Positions 24,667 to 34,346 of a stretch of 64,000 bases of DNA are shown in pieces. The notes beneath the pieces are model-generated. The model did not search any database and was not told where the DNA came from. It saw nothing but the letters and a program-made list of their open reading frames with translations. Source of the DNA: Taklimakanibacter sp021828105 (GTDB lineage: Bacteria; Pseudomonadota; Alphaproteobacteria; Rhizobiales; Aestuariivirgaceae); NCBI GenBank assembly GCA_021828105.1, contig JAKATG010000007.1, positions 62,001 through 126,000 on the forward strand. Direction: 5' to 3'. The position numbers were made by a program, and so were the translations under genes. The first letter of the stretch is position 1. The number at the start of each line of letters is the position of its first letter.

Positions 24667-27600
24667 TCAGGCTTTCGCTATCGTGACTTTTTCGACGTTA
24701 TCGTATTGAACCAGGAACTGCTCGGGGTCATAGAACAGGTCGACCAAGCCGGCATCCGGATCCTGGGTCGCGGCACTGTGAATGATGTGCGGCCGCGGCA
24801 TGATGTAGGTCACGTTGAGTTTGTCGGTGGACTTCTTCTTGCCAAAAGGCAGGCCGCCGTCGACGAACAGATCCCGGCTCGGGCCCGAAGCGTCCGTCGC
24901 GACATTAAACGTATCCTCGCCATCGAGACCGAGCACCTTCAAGGTGTCGAAGTTGGTGTAGTTGCGAAGCGTGAGCAGCGTCGCGCCCAGGCTGTTCTCC
25001 AACCTCAGGATCGGATCGGCATCGGTGCCATCGGCAGCCAGGTTAATCTGGAACGTGTCAGCGGCATTGGTGCCGCCGAAGGTCAAGGTATCGGTCTCCG
25101 TCGGCGTCGGCAGGTTGCCATTGACATCGATCCGTTCGACACTGCTGAAATTGACCAGTGTCACGCCCGGCGCACTCAACTGGCCGCCTCCGGCAATGGC
25201 CGATGAGCTGACGATGATATTCTCGGTGACGCCGCTGACACCGTTGTAGGTGATCAGGTCATCGCCAGCGAGTGCATCGAGGCTGATATTTTCGACACCG
25301 CTCGAGTTGACGGTCACACCGCCAAGGCTGACCGCCTGCCCGCTGATGACGATATCGTCGCTGCCGGCGGTGGCGATCAGGTTGACACGATCGCCGGTAG
25401 CGGAAGCCGCAGCGCCGCCGTTCAGATTGATCGTCGGATAGAGGCTCGCCGAAATTGCCGGCACCAGCGTGAAGGTGTCGTCACCGCCCAGGCCCTCCAG
25501 CGTCAGCACCTCTACACCGGAGGTGTTGAGCACCGCACGGGTGTTGAGATTCACCTGGCCGGCCGTACCGATCGTGAAGGCATCGTTCGCCCCTGTGCCA
25601 TTGTAGATCAGCGTATCCGTTCCGCCGGCGCCGTCAGCCATCAGGCTCGCACCGCTTCCGAGGCTCTGGTAGCTGAGCCCCAGCAGGCTGTTGACCTGGA
25701 AGGAGCCGGACTGGTCGTTACTGCCCGGGCTGTGGACGATGGTATCGTCACCGCCGGTTGCGACGACCGTCAAGCTGTCATCGTCTCCCTGCCCGTCATA
25801 GCTGAGGAGCTCGATGCCGGTGAGGGTCGCAAGCGACGACAGCGATGCCAGGTCGAACGTCCCGGCGTCAAAGGCGGTCGGGGTATAGGACGCCGTCACG
25901 ATACCAGGAGTCTGCACGATCACCCGGTCGCTGGTGCCTGTAGCGGGTGGACCGCCATTGAGGTTCATGTCAACGTCCCACACGGCGCCGTTGGGAGCCG
26001 GCGTCTGCAATGTAATCTGGTCGCTGCCGCCTTCAGCATTGACGGTTAGCGAACCGACGTCGATGAACAGCAATTCCGGCCCCGAATTGAGCGCCACGGT
26101 GAAGTCCTGGACCCCATCCGCGCCCGCATGGGTCGTCGCGTCGCGGGCAATGATCGTGATCTCATCAGGCCCATCCGTGCCGTTGATCACGACCGGGCCA
26201 CCCCCGGTGATGCCGAGCGATTCGATATGATCGAAACTGACCGCCTCGTTGAAGCCGGCCACCAGGCTTCCTTCGTCGGTCTCGGGGCCGGCGTTGAAGG
26301 TGAGCAGACCGCCACCGGCGGCCAGGTTCAGGACATCACCCGGGATTGCGCCAACCGGATCGCCGCCGTCGATGAACATTGCCGTGCTGCCACTGGGCAT
26401 GACATTGAAGACATCGCTTCCGGCATTGCCGTTCACACTGAGCGTTTCCACGCCGGAGTAGATGACGGGCCGCCGTCCGGCAATCGCCACGGTAGCGCCG
26501 CTGACCGCGATGGTTTCGGCAACCGCCGAGGCGTTCACGATCAGGGCATCGTTGCCGGTACCCAGATGAGCGGTGAAATCGCCGCTGTTGACAAACACGA
26601 TCTGCGGCACGGCGCCGCTCGACTGCACGGTGCCGCTGTTGGCCCCGGTGCTCGATCCGGGCGTAACCGTAACCGTATCGGCGGCCGCCGTCGTCGTCAC
26701 CGTCAGGTCTTCGATCCCGGCCAGCAGTTCGAGATTCTCGATCGTCCCGGCGACATAGGTGACGTCTACCGCACCGCCGGCACCCGTGGCGCCGGTGATC
26801 GTGCGCGTGAACGTGTTGACGGATACCGCCACGTCGACACCGGTAACCGTCAGCGTATCGCCGCTGCTCGGGTCGCCGCCGTCGATCTCGATATCCAACA
26901 ATCCGGTCGGTGTTTCGGGGTTGTTCAGGCTGATCGTGTCCTGGCCCGCGCCGGCATTGATCGTCAGCGAAGTCTTGTTGGAGAACTCGATCAGCTCATG
27001 CTCGTCGATGGTAATCAGCCCACGCCCGGCAACCGAGCCGGCCGTATAGCTGATCGCATTGTTGGTCGCCGTGGCATCGACGGTAAATGTCAGTGCCGGC
27101 ACCAGGTCGATCACCGGCGAAACATTCTCGAAGAACACCATCTGGGTGCCGTCAGAGCCGGCGCCCACGATCGTGCTCGTCCCCGCCCCAATGGTCGGTC
27201 CCACCGTATAGGTGTCGCTGACATGGGTCGGGCCATCGGTCTGCAACAACTGCAACTCGTCAAATCCGGTCCCGCCGTCGTAACGAATGCCGCTGACGAC
27301 GTTGATCAGCCCATTGGTGCTGTCGACAATCAAAGTGTCGTTGCCGGCAAGACCGTTGACGATGATCTGCTCGACGGCAGCAATCGGAACCGTCAGCTCG
27401 GGATTGAACGGGTTGTTGAGGAAGACATTCAGCAGGCTCGGGACGTTGGGATCACGGATGAGCGTGATCAGGTCGTCCTGGCCCGGGAAGTCGGTGTCGC
27501 CGTCAACAATTACGACACCAGCGACCGGCAGAAAGTCACTGGCATTCTCGACCAGCCAGACGCCTCGGCCCCAGGCGCTCGCGACCAGGACGTCGTCTGT

Positions 27601-29838
27601 GGCGTCATATTGCAGGTCGGTCACCGGCGAGTTCGGAAGCTGCGTTCCAAACTCGCTCCATAGTGCCGTAGCCCCGGCGCCTGGATTGCGCGTCCGGAAC
27701 ACGCCGCTGGTGCCGCCCACCAGCAGGACCTCGTCGCCCGGTGTCGTGGTCGGGCTGAAGACTTCAAGGGCGGACAGGCTGTTGGTCAACGCTGAAAGGC
27801 CTGCCGCGTTGATGATGGTCCAGGTTGCGGTCAGGTCGGTGGCGTCAGACGTGTAATAGACGGATGTGCCGTCGGAGACATAGACACGTCCCCAGTCATC
27901 CGGGTCCATGACGATGTCTACGGGAGCGTTGCCCGTATAATTCGTCAACTGGGTGAATGCACCGCCCGAGGTGGTGCGCAGGTAGAGATTTCCGCCGACG
28001 CCGGCGTAAATCACGTCGGGATTGGCAACGCCGCCCTGGTTTCCGCCATAGGCAATGGCGGAAACGCCGTTCACGCCGGTCGGGGTGATGTTGGTGAGGT
28101 TGTCGCCGAAGTCAGTGCTTTCATAGAGGCTGTTGCCTCCGATTACGAGCCTGGTCCAGTCAAAGGGATTCACTTGGTATGGGAATACGACGAAGCCGGT
28201 GACTCCTGCGTCGGTGGAGTCCAGTCCGTTGAGACCGAGTTGAATACCCAGACCCGGCAAGAAGGAGAAGCGGCGTTCAAATGTGGCGAAGTTGTTCCCC
28301 ATGGTGTACTGGACGCTGGCGCCGCCTGAATACCCGACGCCGGAGGTGCCGCCGTCGCCCAGGTTGACCGAGTCCCAGGTGTCGCTGAGAAAGCCGGTCT
28401 GCACCAGCGAACCAGTGTCCTGGGTGCCTCCGACGATCACGTCGCGGACATGGTCGTAGGTTATTGAATAGAACTCGCCCACCTGAAGGTTGCTGTTAAG
28501 GTTGGTCCACAGGCTGAAAGGACCGGCCGGGTTCGCGAGCACAAACACGCCACCGTCATCTGCTTCGATGAGGTTTCCGTTCGCGTCGAAAACCATGTCG
28601 CGCGAATCGGCATGCGGCGCCGATCCGAAGGTAGTGCCCACATCCGAAATATCGGTCCAGGTATTAGCCGCCGCGTCGCCGCGGAACAGGTTGCCGACGA
28701 ACGGGTCAGCGGCTTGCCGGTCACCACCGACATAGACGACGTTCGGATCTGCAGCGTCTGCGACCATCGAGAAGTCGGTGAAGCCCTGGCCACCCGGCGT
28801 AATGGCCGGCGCCGCTCCGATTGCCGTCCAGGTGCCGCCCTGATCTGCGGACCGGTAGACATTGGTGAGCGTGCCAGTAGCGTCGATAAATCCGGCAAAT
28901 ATCGCATTTCCGGCTGCCGGGCTCACCGACAGCTCGATACTGATTGCCGCCAAGTCTGCGGCAGCAAGACCATTGTTGACCTCAACCCAGTTTAGTCCGC
29001 CATTGTCGCTGCGAAACACGCCCTGACCGACGATCGCCGTATAGAAGCGGTTGGCGTTGCCCGGATCGGCAACGAGATAGCTGGCCTGGCCAAGCGGAAG
29101 GTTGACCTCGCCAGCCTCATCAGTCATTCCGTCGGCATCGTTGTCGAGGAGATCGCCGACGCCGCTCGTTCCGGAAACGAGGGTGAAAGTCTCGCCGCCG
29201 TCAGTGCTGCGATAAACGCCGCCGTTGCCGTCAATGGCGGCGACCAGCACCACCTGATCGGCCAGTGACGTGCCGATCGATGTGGGGACGATCGAGCGGA
29301 TGCGATCATTGTTGAAAGTGGTCTGACCGAACTGCTCCCATGTTGCACCGCCGTCGGTGGTCCTGAGGATCCCCTGGGCCGGTCCATTGAATCCGCCATT
29401 GGAGAAGCCGCCGGTAGCGGCAAACAGCGTGTTGTTGGTTGCATCCAGCGGGCTGAAGGCGAGATCGCTGATGGCAAGCGTAGTGTGCTGATCGGTGAGC
29501 GGGGTCCAGGTCGGTGTGGCCGACGTGGCATTGGTCGTTTTCCAGACGCCACCAGTGACGCCACCGGCGTAGAGGATGTCCGGATTGGTGGGATGGGCGG
29601 CCAGAGCCTCGACGGCGCCAACGACCTGATCATCCGGCGCCGCGGAAACCTGACCATTCTCTGCCGGGGCTGGTCCCTGCGGATCCCAGGTCGGTATGCC
29701 CTCTACGGTGACGGATAGAAGCAGCCGATTTTCCAGCGATTCCAGGACGAAGCTCTCGCGAGACGCGAAATCCGACCTCGTGTGGCTGGATGACCGATCA
29801 AATTTCCGGAGGCTTGGAAGCAGACTCATCGGGCGCAT
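24667..29838 (-). CDS. giant LEPR-XLL-like exoprotein with BNR-type beta-propeller and RTX-like repeats
   Basis: A 1723-aa protein. Residues 32-42 read LESLENRLLLS, close to the LEPR-XLL sorting motif (LEPRxLL) found near the N-terminus of giant planctomycete and proteobacterial exoproteins. Residues ~50-760 form a sialidase/VPS10-like propeller with recurrent Asp-box-type units (ILRTTDGGATWEQFG, VYRSTDGGETFTLVS, VFRSDNGGLNWVEV, VYRSADQGGTWTAIG). Residues ~800-1680 contain many degenerate G-x-x-G-x-D segments (NGLAGNDTLIV, LEGLGGDDTFTL, LDALAGDDLITY, LGLDGEDTFNV), which recall calcium-binding RTX repeats. It is acidic and cysteine-poor. It lies next to SecA-, M50- and HlyD-type genes that may export it. 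Confidence 0.85.
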   Translation of the reverse strand: MRPMSLLPSLRKFDRSSSHTRSDFASRESFVLESLENRLLLSVTVEGIPTWDPQGPAPAENGQVSAAPDDQVVGAVEALAAHPTNPDILYAGGVTGGVWKTTNATSATPTWTPLTDQHTTLAISDLAFSPLDATNNTLFAATGGFSNGGFNGPAQGILRTTDGGATWEQFGQTTFNNDRIRSIVPTSIGTSLADQVVLVAAIDGNGGVYRSTDGGETFTLVSGTSGVGDLLDNDADGMTDEAGEVNLPLGQASYLVADPGNANRFYTAIVGQGVFRSDNGGLNWVEVNNGLAAADLAAISIELSVSPAAGNAIFAGFIDATGTLTNVYRSADQGGTWTAIGAAPAITPGGQGFTDFSMVADAADPNVVYVGGDRQAADPFVGNLFRGDAAANTWTDISDVGTTFGSAPHADSRDMVFDANGNLIEADDGGVFVLANPAGPFSLWTNLNSNLQVGEFYSITYDHVRDVIVGGTQDTGSLVQTGFLSDTWDSVNLGDGGTSGVGYSGGASVQYTMGNNFATFERRFSFLPGLGIQLGLNGLDSTDAGVTGFVVFPYQVNPFDWTRLVIGGNSLYESTDFGDNLTNITPTGVNGVSAIAYGGNQGGVANPDVIYAGVGGNLYLRTTSGGAFTQLTNYTGNAPVDIVMDPDDWGRVYVSDGTSVYYTSDATDLTATWTIINAAGLSALTNSLSALEVFSPTTTPGDEVLLVGGTSGVFRTRNPGAGATALWSEFGTQLPNSPVTDLQYDATDDVLVASAWGRGVWLVENASDFLPVAGVVIVDGDTDFPGQDDLITLIRDPNVPSLLNVFLNNPFNPELTVPIAAVEQIIVNGLAGNDTLIVDSTNGLINVVSGIRYDGGTGFDELQLLQTDGPTHVSDTYTVGPTIGAGTSTIVGAGSDGTQMVFFENVSPVIDLVPALTFTVDATATNNAISYTAGSVAGRGLITIDEHELIEFSNKTSLTINAGAGQDTISLNNPETPTGLLDIEIDGGDPSSGDTLTVTGVDVAVSVNTFTRTITGATGAGGAVDVTYVAGTIENLELLAGIEDLTVTTTAAADTVTVTPGSSTGANSGTVQSSGAVPQIVFVNSGDFTAHLGTGNDALIVNASAVAETIAVSGATVAIAGRRPVIYSGVETLSVNGNAGSDVFNVMPSGSTAMFIDGGDPVGAIPGDVLNLAAGGGLLTFNAGPETDEGSLVAGFNEAVSFDHIESLGITGGGPVVINGTDGPDEITIIARDATTHAGADGVQDFTVALNSGPELLFIDVGSLTVNAEGGSDQITLQTPAPNGAVWDVDMNLNGGPPATGTSDRVIVQTPGIVTASYTPTAFDAGTFDLASLSSLATLTGIELLSYDGQGDDDSLTVVATGGDDTIVHSPGSNDQSGSFQVNSLLGLSYQSLGSGASLMADGAGGTDTLIYNGTGANDAFTIGTAGQVNLNTRAVLNTSGVEVLTLEGLGGDDTFTLVPAISASLYPTINLNGGAAASATGDRVNLIATAGSDDIVISGQAVSLGGVTVNSSGVENISLDALAGDDLITYNGVSGVTENIIVSSSAIAGGGQLSAPGVTLVNFSSVERIDVNGNLPTPTETDTLTFGGTNAADTFQINLAADGTDADPILRLENSLGATLLTLRNYTNFDTLKVLGLDGEDTFNVATDASGPSRDLFVDGGLPFGKKKSTDKLNVTYIMPRPHIIHSAATQDPDAGLVDLFYDPEQFLVQYDNVEKVTIAKA

Positions 29839-30014
29839 GATGTCCCCTCATGTCTGCCCCCATGTCTGGCCTGCCGTCCGAAATTACAGCCTACAGAATC
29901 TGCTTCCGTTCCGTCAAATCAACTTTGCGTAATATTTCTTCGGATGCGTCAGGTCGCTGCGTGCCAAACTGAAACAAGATGGGCTTTACATCGAGTCGCC
30001 ATCGCACTTTATCT

Positions 30015-30108
30015 TTTTGTTTGCGCGTGATCTTTTCGGAAAACCGGTGAGATGGCCGGGTTAAACGCCGCCATTCGGGCTTTCGGATAGTCCGATGCGC
30101 AAACAAAA
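30015..30108. repeat. 94-bp MITE/RIME-like element with 12-bp terminal inverted repeats
   Basis: TTTTGTTTGCGC (30015-30026) is the exact inverse complement of GCGCAAACAAAA (30097-30108). The interior includes TTTTCGGAAAACCGGT, a sequence typical of abundant Rhizobiales intergenic elements (recollection). It fills the ~309-bp gap between the SecA-like stop and the LEPR-type start, where the giant gene's promoter must also lie (29839-30014). No gene is seen in that gap. Confidence 0.7.
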
Positions 30109-30147
30109 TAATAGAGCGCCGCGACGAACAACTGAACGTTCGGCGCT

Positions 30148-32172
30148 CTAATCCCTGCCCGCGAAGCCGAGCAGCTTGTTGAAGCGATCCTCCGCGGCGA
30201 CGGCCGATCTCCTGGCATGCGCATGCAGCCGCTCAGCAGCGGACTGGCTATAGATCCTCAATGCACGTCCCAGCGCGGCCGGGACTCGCTCCTTGCGAAA
30301 CAGTGTTTTCCTTATCAATTGAAGGAGATGTGGATTGGCAAAGCGCTGAAACAGTTCATCGTCGAGCGCAACGATGGCCTCATGGCTGCCCGGATCGCCC
30401 TGACGTCCTGTTCGTCCGAAGAGCTGGCGATCGATGCGACGGGATTCATGATATTCGGTCAGCACCACATGAAGACCGCCGGCGGCCTTCACATCCCGAT
30501 GAAGCAGGATGTCGGTGCCCCGGCCGGCCATGTTGGTTGCCACGGTCACACGCCCGGGCTGGCCGGCATTTGCGACGATCTCCGCTTCTCGCCGGTCCTG
30601 ACGCGCATTGAGGATGGCCGGCTCAACTCCGGCCGCCGACAACATCCTTCCGACATGTTCTGACGCGTCAACCGATCGTGTGCCGATCAGGACCGCCCGA
30701 CCCTTTCGCGTCGCCTCGAGCGCCGACTCGACCACCGACTTCCACTTTAGGTCCGACGTAGGGAAGACTCGGAATCCAAGATCGGTCCGGCGAACCGGGC
30801 GATTGGTCGGAATTGGCACGACGTGGACACCATAGACCCCATACATCTCGCCGCTCGTTTCTACCGCGGTGCCGGTCATGCCGCAAAGATGCAGGTAGCG
30901 CCGAAAGAGCCGCTGATAGGTGGTACGGGCAAGTGTCGTGCTGGGCTCGGTGACGACGCAGCTCTCCTTCGCCTCGATGAGCTGGTGCAGCCCATGCTCC
31001 CACGAGCGGTCGGGCATGACGCGACCCGTATATTCGTCGACGATCTGAATCTTTCCCTCAGAGACGATGTATTGCTTGTCGCGCCCGAACAGGTGGATTG
31101 CCGACAACGCCTGCCGAACGAGTTCCTCCCGAGCTCGTCGAATGTCCCACAGCTCCCCCAGGCCCGACGTGAGACCGGACAGCGTGCGCTCGCCATGCTC
31201 GGTCAGGCGTATCGTCTTCTCGCTTGCCGCCAGGTGGAAATCCTCGCCCGCAACCAACTGGCGCGCCAACCGCAACGCGGTCTCATACAACTGAGCCTTG
31301 TTTCCGGATTCATTGGGCACGCCGGACAGAATCAGGGGTGTACGCGCCTCGTCGATGAGGACGCTGTCCGCCTCATCGATGATCGCAAACTGCAGACCGC
31401 GCAGCACCAGCCTGTGAGACTGTCCGGCGAACGCGGCTTCGAACAGGTCATCCATGAGAAGGCGCGCGCTTGCCCTGCGCGGGCCGAGCGCAAGGCGATC
31501 TCGCAGATAGTCGAAGGCGAGTTCCTTGTTGGTGCAATAGGTTACGTCGCAGGCGTAGGCGTGCTTTCGCTCGAGCTGCGGCTGGCCCTGCTGAATGAGC
31601 CCGACCGTGAGGCCAAGCGCTTCATAGACGGGGCGAAGCAGTTCGACATCACGCCGCGCGAGGTAATCGTTGACGGTCACGACGTGAACCGACTGTCCCA
31701 TCAGTGCAGCTGCGACCGCAGGCAATACCGCCGTGAGGGACTTGCCTTCACCGGTTTGCATTTCGGCGATGGCGCCGCTCATCATTGCAGCGCCGCCGAG
31801 CAGTTGAACCGGGAAATGACGCATTCCCGTATGCCGCTGCGTTGCCTCGCGGGCCAGGGCGAATGCCAGTGCCAATTCGCCGTGTCCGGATGTCGCCGAC
31901 ATCAATCGGTTGCGCAATCCGTCGGCCGCCTCGTGCAGTTGTTCATCCGGCACCGTCGCGAACTGGTGTCCGCAATCCTCGACACGACGGACGAACCGTC
32001 CGAGACGCCAGCGGTAGCTCCCGGAATAGAGATAGGGAGCAATGCTTCCCCATGTCTTGGACAGCGCTTCGTCGAGCCGGTTCCCCGGCCAATCGGCTCG
32101 CTCTACATAGGGACCATTGATGGCGAGGCGATCCCGGTTTGATTCCTGCCTCTGGCCGAGCGAGACGAGCAC
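30148..32172 (-). CDS. short SecA-like ATPase (accessory SecA paralogue)
   Basis: A 674-aa SecA homologue from GTG 32172, which is 10 bp past the stop of the M50 gene; the frame is open further upstream but overlaps that gene. It has Walker A MQTGEGKS (138-145), CDVTYCTNKELAFDYLRDRL, Walker B IIDEADSVLIDEARTPLILSG (DEAD at 266-269), YLHLCGMTGTA, VTVATNMAGRGTDILL and the Arg-finger helix RRIDRQLFGRTGRQGDPG. It is about 200 residues shorter than housekeeping SecA and lacks the C-terminal zinc-binding motif. This suggests a dedicated translocation motor for a neighbour, most likely the LEPR-type protein (inference). Confidence 0.88.
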   Translation of the reverse strand: MLVSLGQRQESNRDRLAINGPYVERADWPGNRLDEALSKTWGSIAPYLYSGSYRWRLGRFVRRVEDCGHQFATVPDEQLHEAADGLRNRLMSATSGHGELALAFALAREATQRHTGMRHFPVQLLGGAAMMSGAIAEMQTGEGKSLTAVLPAVAAALMGQSVHVVTVNDYLARRDVELLRPVYEALGLTVGLIQQGQPQLERKHAYACDVTYCTNKELAFDYLRDRLALGPRRASARLLMDDLFEAAFAGQSHRLVLRGLQFAIIDEADSVLIDEARTPLILSGVPNESGNKAQLYETALRLARQLVAGEDFHLAASEKTIRLTEHGERTLSGLTSGLGELWDIRRAREELVRQALSAIHLFGRDKQYIVSEGKIQIVDEYTGRVMPDRSWEHGLHQLIEAKESCVVTEPSTTLARTTYQRLFRRYLHLCGMTGTAVETSGEMYGVYGVHVVPIPTNRPVRRTDLGFRVFPTSDLKWKSVVESALEATRKGRAVLIGTRSVDASEHVGRMLSAAGVEPAILNARQDRREAEIVANAGQPGRVTVATNMAGRGTDILLHRDVKAAGGLHVVLTEYHESRRIDRQLFGRTGRQGDPGSHEAIVALDDELFQRFANPHLLQLIRKTLFRKERVPAALGRALRIYSQSAAERLHAHARRSAVAAEDRFNKLLGFAGRD

Positions 32173-32182
32173 GTAACCAATC

Positions 32183-34336
32183 TCAGACTTGGAGCCGCGA
32201 CAGTAAAAGCTGTCGCGTGCGCCGCCAGAGCTGCTGGCCCACGGGCTCCCATGGATGATCAAAGCGGACGTATACCCGGCTGCCAAACGCTGCAGACGGT
32301 AAGGTATCGGACACCAGCTCGATATCCACCTGGAAGACCCGCCGGAGAGTCTTCGTCCCTTGCTCGTCGCGCGGATCGACAGGCAAAGCCCCTCCGCCAG
32401 CTCCGCCAAGGGCCTTGCTCGGCAACTCGTCGCGGGCGGTCGGAACCTCGCGTACAATTCGGGCAGACAACGTTTCCTCCGGCCGCGCGGCAAGTCTGAC
32501 GCTGGTGTGCCGTAACTGACCGCGAATGAGTGCGATGTCGTCCTGTCCTATCGCCGCGCGGACGATGCGCGAAGCCGGCGGCAAGACGTATCCGATAAGC
32601 TCGCCCTCCTTCAGGAAACGGCCCGGCAGATCCTGCGGCGTCACTGCGAAAAAAGTGCCCTCGCTTCGGCTGCGCACCGTGAGCCGTTCGACCTGATCGA
32701 TCGTATTCGCCAACTCCGCTCGCGCGTGTGTGAGCTCGGTAGTCGTGATACTGGCCTGCACCCTGTCGGCGAAACGCTCCGCGGCGAGTCTCGCGGCGAG
32801 TTCGGCTATGCGTTCCTGCAGGAGTTCGAGCTTCGCATCGAGCATTGGCTCCTCGCTCTCCATGAGCGCTTCGCCGAGCGATACGTGACGCCCCGGTTCA
32901 ACCAGCAGCCGGCTCACGAATGCGTTCGTGCCAGCCCGCACCTGCGCGCTCTCGGGCAGCCAGACTATGCCTTCGGCGGTCGTGTATAGCGGGGCTGGAA
33001 CGAGGAAGAGGCCGGCCAACGACGCCAGGATCATGGCCGACGTTGCCGTGACGACGCGGGCGCGGTTCCGCCTGTAGCGCGGGCTTGCGGCTACCTGCCA
33101 GAGCGCCTTGCCGATTGGCAACACGAGGCAGGTGAGAAGACTCCACATCGCGATCGCAATGCCAACCGCCAGATACTCCTCTGCAACAAAAATCGCGATG
33201 GCAAGCAGGATAAACTGCCGGTAGACGAACGACGCCGGCGCATACAGGAACAGCCACACCCGCTCTCCGGCGGTGGCCGCAAAATCCCGTGCCCCGTCCG
33301 TCCGAAAGACATAGTGATCGACCAGATACCGCCAATAGCGCGTCGCTCTCTGCGACAGGTTGGGAATCTCGAGCAGGTCCGCGAGAATGTAGTAGCCATC
33401 GAACCGCAAAAGAGGATTGCCGTTGAACAGCAGTGTCGAAATGCCGGCGATCAACATGACGTTGAACGCGACGGCCTGGGTCACTCCGGGCTCGACGAGG
33501 GTCCATACGCACATTGCGACGGCGGCAAGAAACACTTCGACGATCATTCCCGCCGCACCCACCAGAGCCCGCTGCCATTTGCTGCGGAACTTCGACGCAT
33601 CGGAAGCATCGACGTAGGGCATCGGGAAGAACACCAGGAATATCACGCCGATTTCGTGAACCGCGCCGCCGAATGCTTTCAATGCATATCCGTGCCCTAG
33701 TTCGTGCAGTGCCTTGAGCACCGGATAACACAGGGCCATCAACAGGATATTGTCGGCGGCAAGAATGCGGTCGGTGGCGTTGTGGCTGAGCGCCTGCCAG
33801 TTCAATGCCGCCAAGATAATGCCGATGATCACTACAGCGAGCCAAATGATCGCGGCTGGCCAACTGAAAAGCCATTTCACCAGCGGCAAAGTGCGCTCGA
33901 AGAATGGGTCCGGGTACCAAAGTGTTTTCCGGAATGCCAGCGGGTTGAGAACGTTCCGCAACCATAGCGATCGCCGCGTCTTGGCGGCGCGCTCCAAAAG
34001 CCCGGCCGAGTCGGGCGTAACCTCGGTCTGGAGCAGATCAGCGGAGTTCAGTTGTCCTAGCAGATAAATGATCTCGTCCTGGCTCGGTGTTTCCTGACCA
34101 AGGCTTGTTGCCGCCTCGCGCCAAATCTGGTCAATGGTCCGTCGTCCATCCATGTTGCCGACCAGCAAGTAGCTGGCCGATGAGAGGCGGTGCACGCTGC
34201 CGGTCGCGCGATCGTTGAGGACGTACCAGCTGCGGCCACGATATCGATGCCTGCTGACCGAGATGTGCTCTCTCAGCTTGGGCCGCAGATTAGCGACGCG
34301 ATACCAGGAAGAACTCAGGAACGTCGCGCTGCTCAT
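32183..34336 (-). CDS. PqqD-like/M50 site-2 metalloprotease/HlyD-like fusion membrane protein
   Basis: A 717-aa protein with three parts. Residues ~25-105 look like a PqqD-type winged helix (SASYLLVGNMDGRRTIDQIWREA). Residues ~150-440 are a polytopic M50 zinc metalloprotease with HELGH at 211-215 and a probable third ligand Asp 313 in FNGNPLLRFDGYY. Residues ~455-700 are a HlyD-type adaptor (SRLLVEPGRHVSLGEALMES, coiled coil, LTVRSRSEGTFFAV). Such proteins sit in the inner membrane with the adaptor part in the periplasm. The neighbouring HlyD and SecA-like genes suggest one export machine. Confidence 0.87.
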   Translation of the reverse strand: MSSATFLSSSWYRVANLRPKLREHISVSRHRYRGRSWYVLNDRATGSVHRLSSASYLLVGNMDGRRTIDQIWREAATSLGQETPSQDEIIYLLGQLNSADLLQTEVTPDSAGLLERAAKTRRSLWLRNVLNPLAFRKTLWYPDPFFERTLPLVKWLFSWPAAIIWLAVVIIGIILAALNWQALSHNATDRILAADNILLMALCYPVLKALHELGHGYALKAFGGAVHEIGVIFLVFFPMPYVDASDASKFRSKWQRALVGAAGMIVEVFLAAVAMCVWTLVEPGVTQAVAFNVMLIAGISTLLFNGNPLLRFDGYYILADLLEIPNLSQRATRYWRYLVDHYVFRTDGARDFAATAGERVWLFLYAPASFVYRQFILLAIAIFVAEEYLAVGIAIAMWSLLTCLVLPIGKALWQVAASPRYRRNRARVVTATSAMILASLAGLFLVPAPLYTTAEGIVWLPESAQVRAGTNAFVSRLLVEPGRHVSLGEALMESEEPMLDAKLELLQERIAELAARLAAERFADRVQASITTTELTHARAELANTIDQVERLTVRSRSEGTFFAVTPQDLPGRFLKEGELIGYVLPPASRIVRAAIGQDDIALIRGQLRHTSVRLAARPEETLSARIVREVPTARDELPSKALGGAGGGALPVDPRDEQGTKTLRRVFQVDIELVSDTLPSAAFGSRVYVRFDHPWEPVGQQLWRRTRQLLLSRLQV

Positions 34337-34346
34337 CCCGGATACC

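Noticed and set aside
26128..27663. Long plus-strand open frame (511 codons) opposite the giant LEPR-type gene
   Set aside because: It is antisense to a protein with clear repeats and shows only Arg/Gly/His-rich low-complexity translation; a GC-bias shadow.
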